In this document: positions 63,201 to 64,000 of the stretch, piece after piece
Layout of the letters: every line of letters starts with the position of its first letter
Numbering within the stretch: position 1 is the first letter of the stretch
Origin: Helicoverpa zea
Taxonomy: Eukaryota > Arthropoda > Insecta > Lepidoptera > Noctuidae
NCBI RefSeq assembly: GCF_022581195.2
Contig: NW_025899711.1
Location: forward strand, 62,001 to 126,000
Length of the DNA stretch: 64,000 bases
Direction: 5' to 3'
The notes under the pieces: generated by a model
The model's database searches: none
What the model saw: only the letters and a program-made list of their open reading frames with translations
Told to the model about the DNA's origin: nothing
Position numbers and translations under genes: made by a program

Positions 63201-63371
63201 TATTTTGGGAAGAGAAATAGTGTTTTTTATTGCAGGAAATAAGCGTTTTTATACGTAAAACATTTAATTTTTAAATCCTGATTATTGCTAGGGCTTTACC
63301 TACGCGGATGTACTCACGCAAAAAGTGGTCGCCCGAAGAACGCGGATCGTGCCAGTAGTCTCGGGTCGACA
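53981..63371 (-). CDS. Gene B: ZP-domain cuticle-shaping membrane protein, Dusky/Miniature type (8 exons, 5' end beyond the window)
   Basis: Exons 63371-63318, 63108-62932, 62533-62411, 56092-55984, 55739-55515, 55031-54821, 54680-54399 and 54220-53981 join with matching phases at all seven junctions, giving 472 codons plus the stop. Seen: the second half of ZP-N (FYENTVVVQYDKDLLEVWDE), the ZP-N/ZP-C junction (DNVDCWMEIQAGKGPW), ZP-C to CRHGCLDHCQ, a long acidic Pro/Glu spacer, a furin-type RKRR, a hydrophobic patch (GIYEVVSEADL) and an Ala/Gly-rich transmembrane helix. The order matches gene A. Family role: an apical membrane ZP protein that links epidermis to cuticle and is shed by furin-like cleavage. 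The signal peptide and first conserved Cys residues lie beyond 64000. The partner in gene A suggests an ancient tandem duplication. Orthology to dusky or miniature individually is not resolved. Confidence 0.88.
54399..54680 (-). CDS. Gene B exon: spacer part 2, furin-type site and hydrophobic patch
   Basis: Acceptor ttttctttccag before 54680; donor GAAGAG|gtaatt after 54399; phase 0 at both ends. It encodes DRPSNIDRERFPHGPRNLGN, a Pro/Gly-rich stretch, the basic RSLRKRRTVRD (furin-type) and GVSGIYEVVSEADLAF, which parallels GVNRVIRVVSAGDL after the basic cluster in gene A. Shared order after the cleavage site supports common descent of the two genes. Confidence 0.9.
54821..55031 (-). CDS. Gene B exon: acidic spacer, part 1
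   Basis: Acceptor atatttttgcag before 55031; donor TTTACT|gtaagc after 54821. It encodes DSSAEDGGLSDISDEARLPL and continues with an acidic, Pro-rich run (LAPAPLPQRAPAPVIEPESD) ending LARPFT. It lies between the ZP domain and the furin site. Gene A has a much shorter spacer here without this acidic block. No domain is recognised; it is likely disordered. Confidence 0.85.
55515..55739 (-). CDS. Gene B exon: last part of ZP-C with the Cys-rich end
   Basis: Acceptor tttccattccag before 55739; donor ATAAA|gtatgt after 55515. The frame reads FLKAKAVDERATVITYAFFH, then AFKFPDALSVHIRCKVEICR and HGCLDHCQ, then a polar His/Asp-rich stretch. It matches YAHFQAFKFPDSMEVHFQCT IQICRYRCPEQC of gene A. The split Arg codon (AG|A) and the outgoing split Asn codon (AA|T) both close correctly. 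A plus-strand 91-codon frame with an apparent signal peptide overlaps this exon and is only its shadow. Confidence 0.92.
55984..56092 (-). CDS. Gene B exon: first part of ZP-C
   Basis: Acceptor cttatcttccag before 56092; donor TCAAG|gtacga after 55984. It encodes EFDMRVKSCAASDGSGHVIQ and LSDEYGCVLRPKMIS, matching KFDMLVRDCVAHDGQRAPIQ and LVDRRGCVTRPKLMS of gene A, including both cysteines. It is only 109 bases long and was found by family similarity plus splice sites. Confidence 0.93.
56886..57026. mobile_element. MITE, second copy of the ACACTTGTCTA family
   Basis: Left CCTTACTACAAAAACTTTAA and the inverse of TTTTTGTGGTAAG on the right are terminal inverted repeats. Inner ACACTTGTCTAATAAAA mirrors TTTTTTTAGACAAGTCTT. 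It lies in the large intron of gene B. It pairs with the copy at 10661. Confidence 0.8.
59377..60336. mobile_element. 960-bp TIR element flanked by TATA
   Basis: A 31-bp inverted repeat with one mismatch starts TTCGGCCATTCAGAGAATGC at 59378 and is mirrored at 60305-60335. TATA stands immediately outside both ends. Inside, a stop-free stretch of 82 codons (59822-60067) ends in the acidic GEDDDEDTTSSSKSESD, then TAA and AATAAATAAA. This looks like the residual end of an element protein with its poly(A) signal, so I read it as a deletion derivative of a larger DNA transposon. The superfamily is not identified. Confidence 0.75.
59822..60070 (+). pseudogene. Residual coding end inside the TIR element
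   Basis: The frame has no in-frame start codon of its own. It reads without stops from a TAG at 59819 to TAA at 60068-60070, with a clearly acidic, Ser-rich C-terminus (GEDDDEDTTSSSKSESD) followed within about 50 bases by AATAAATAAAAC. The N-terminal half has no motif that I recognise and may be chance. It is probably what is left of a transposon protein. Confidence 0.35.
61712..62385 (+). mobile_element. Retroposon fragment, interrupted by a MITE
   Basis: TAGCCGTTCCCCGCGGTATT, a CAGCTCAATCGACCCAGCC stretch, and GTTCTCGAGTTTTAGCGAGA followed by CTAACGAAAAGCAATTCA and a T/TA-rich tail match a common lepidopteran retroposon. The tail (TTTTTATATA) resumes as TATAGATTT after the MITE at about 62116-62373. 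Confidence 0.6.
62116..62373. mobile_element. MITE with TCGCTCACCTAGCAGTATAA ends
   Basis: Inverted repeats of about 32 bp (TCGCTCACCTAGCAGTATAA, then TG(A/G)CACAT) begin near 62120 and end near 62368. They sit in the TA-rich tail of a retroposon, with TATA on both sides. The element lies 38 bp from the donor of a gene B exon (62411). Confidence 0.8.
62411..62533 (-). CDS. Gene B exon: ZP-N/ZP-C junction
   Basis: Acceptor tatttttag before 62533; donor CGAG|gtaaga after 62411. It encodes DNVDCWMEIQAGKGPWAAPV and SGIVPLGSTLTLVVAINDYR, parallel to DNVGCWMQIQVGKGPWASEV in gene A. Phase is 2 bases in, 1 out. A 6.3 kb intron full of mobile elements separates it from the next exon. Confidence 0.95.
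62932..63108 (-). CDS. Gene B exon: end of ZP-N
   Basis: Acceptor ttattccag before 63108; donor AGAG|gtaaga after 62932. The 177 bases encode LHGQFYENTVVVQYDKDLL, EVWDEAKRLRCEWFNDYEK and a run to LDVVQLDFR. It matches gene A from TYFENVIVIQYDP to VVRADFAG almost residue by residue. The ATG at 63130 that would open a longer frame lies upstream of the acceptor and is not a start. Confidence 0.93.
63318..63371 (-). CDS. Gene B exon (first visible): variable loop of ZP-N
   Basis: On the minus strand, acceptor ttgtgcag precedes 63371 and donor TTGC|gtgagt follows 63318. The 54 bases read STRDYWHDPRSSGDHFL, with 2 bases carried in and 1 out. This lines up with the stretch of gene A after ACGTAGSGDPRY that precedes YFENV. 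No other ZP exon is seen between here and 64000, so the exons for the signal peptide and the first ZP cysteines lie outside the window. It is short and divergent, so it is the least certain exon of the gene. Confidence 0.7.
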
Positions 63372-64000
63372 CTGCACAAGCAAAACTGACCCCTAAAGAC
63401 TTCTAGCTAACTCCCTTTCAGTACAGCAATCCATTAGGACATTAATCTTCCAAGTTTACACGCATCTGACATATTCAGACTCTATCTCATACGGTTTAAA
63501 ATCGTTTTCACATTGTCACCCGCAATACTTTTCGCTTGCAGCACTTAAAGTCGAAAATACTACGTCATAGCTGGAAGGAAATACACTTGAAAGTAGTGGA
63601 TTGAGGGATGGCGTCTTTGAGCCTTGTTTGTAAGGTAAAATGAACCTTAAGCGCGGTGTTATGTGGTCCGGCGGGTGGCGATTCCGAGAAACAATGCGCG
63701 CGCAATGTTCGCAGAAGGAGCGGGACGCATGCTTCGTCCGTTACTCCACACTACCCATAGTGGACGCGCCTAGGAATCGGCATGAGAAAAACTCACTGAC
63801 TTTGTTGAAATGGGACCGATGTGCCGTAAAACTTGAATGCTGGCGATTTATTGCGAAATTGTTACGAATTACCGATAGTTACTGGGAATCTAAATGCGAT
63901 ACGAGAGATTGGGTTTGACGGTATATGGTGATCTATTACCGATGGAGCTTCGTTTGGATGTAGTGTTAATTTGTGAGGACAAAGAGGGTTTTCTTTATAA
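63372..64000. other. Upstream flank of the visible part of gene B
   Basis: No ZP exon is seen on the minus strand. A GC-rich patch near 63650-63780 holds a plus-strand frame of 92 codons without recognisable features. It is most likely intron of gene B, whose first exons lie beyond the window. Confidence 0.5.

Noticed and set aside
63640..63918. Plus-strand 92-codon frame at the right edge
   Set aside because: GC-rich patch without a domain or splice context, in what is most likely an intron of gene B.

Overview
The window looks like nuclear DNA from a moth or butterfly (Lepidoptera). It is AT-rich, its few genes have long introns, and it carries repeat motifs that I recognise as widespread in lepidopteran genomes: a tRNA-derived SINE, the CCCAACATAGTTGGGAA retroposon tail, the AGGGTTCCGTACC / CGACTCGCACTTGGCCGG element, the ACCGACTTCCCAAAAAGGAGG element and a GATTTT-tailed LINE end. 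No bacterial-type gene, CRISPR array or intact viral genome is visible. The order is inferred from repeats and protein family; the species cannot be named.

Two protein-coding genes can be assembled. Both encode secreted, single-pass ZP-domain membrane proteins of the insect cuticle-shaping group, closest in my reading to Dusky/Miniature. Gene A (+ strand) has a signal-peptide exon at 36763-36813, a 10.6 kb intron, a linker exon at 47417-47639 and one large exon at 47764-49196. These join in phase to 568 codons: signal peptide, Gly/Pro/His-rich linker, complete ZP domain, furin-type site, transmembrane segment and short cytoplasmic tail. Gene B (- strand) runs tail-to-tail with it and is cut by the right edge of the window. 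Eight exons at 63371-63318, 63108-62932, 62533-62411, 56092-55984, 55739-55515, 55031-54821, 54680-54399 and 54220-53981 join in phase, giving 472 codons and the stop, from inside the ZP-N subdomain to the C-terminus. The stop codons are about 4.8 kb apart. Gene A holds the whole ZP domain in one exon, while gene B splits it over at least five.

The left 36 kb has no gene that I can support. It is probably 5' intron and regulatory DNA of gene A. The best candidate for a non-coding first exon and promoter is a GC-rich block at about 15.40-15.695 kb that ends in a good splice donor. Other GC-rich or motif-rich islands lie at 17.64-17.72 kb (a GCGCATGCGC palindrome), 25.4-27.8 kb (many ATCGAT sites) and 32.98-33.3 kb.

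The rest is mostly mobile-element debris: SINEs, LINE 3' ends, at least nine short inverted-repeat (MITE-like) elements, several nested insertions, a 428 bp near-perfect foldback at 39983-40410, a complex inverted-repeat cluster at 43.58-44.61 kb, a 960 bp TIR element with TATA on both flanks inside a gene B intron, and a composite 2.6 kb repeat at 7.39-10.03 kb. Genes A and B would both act at the apical surface of epidermal cells, linking membrane to forming cuticle. This role comes from the family, not from this sequence alone.
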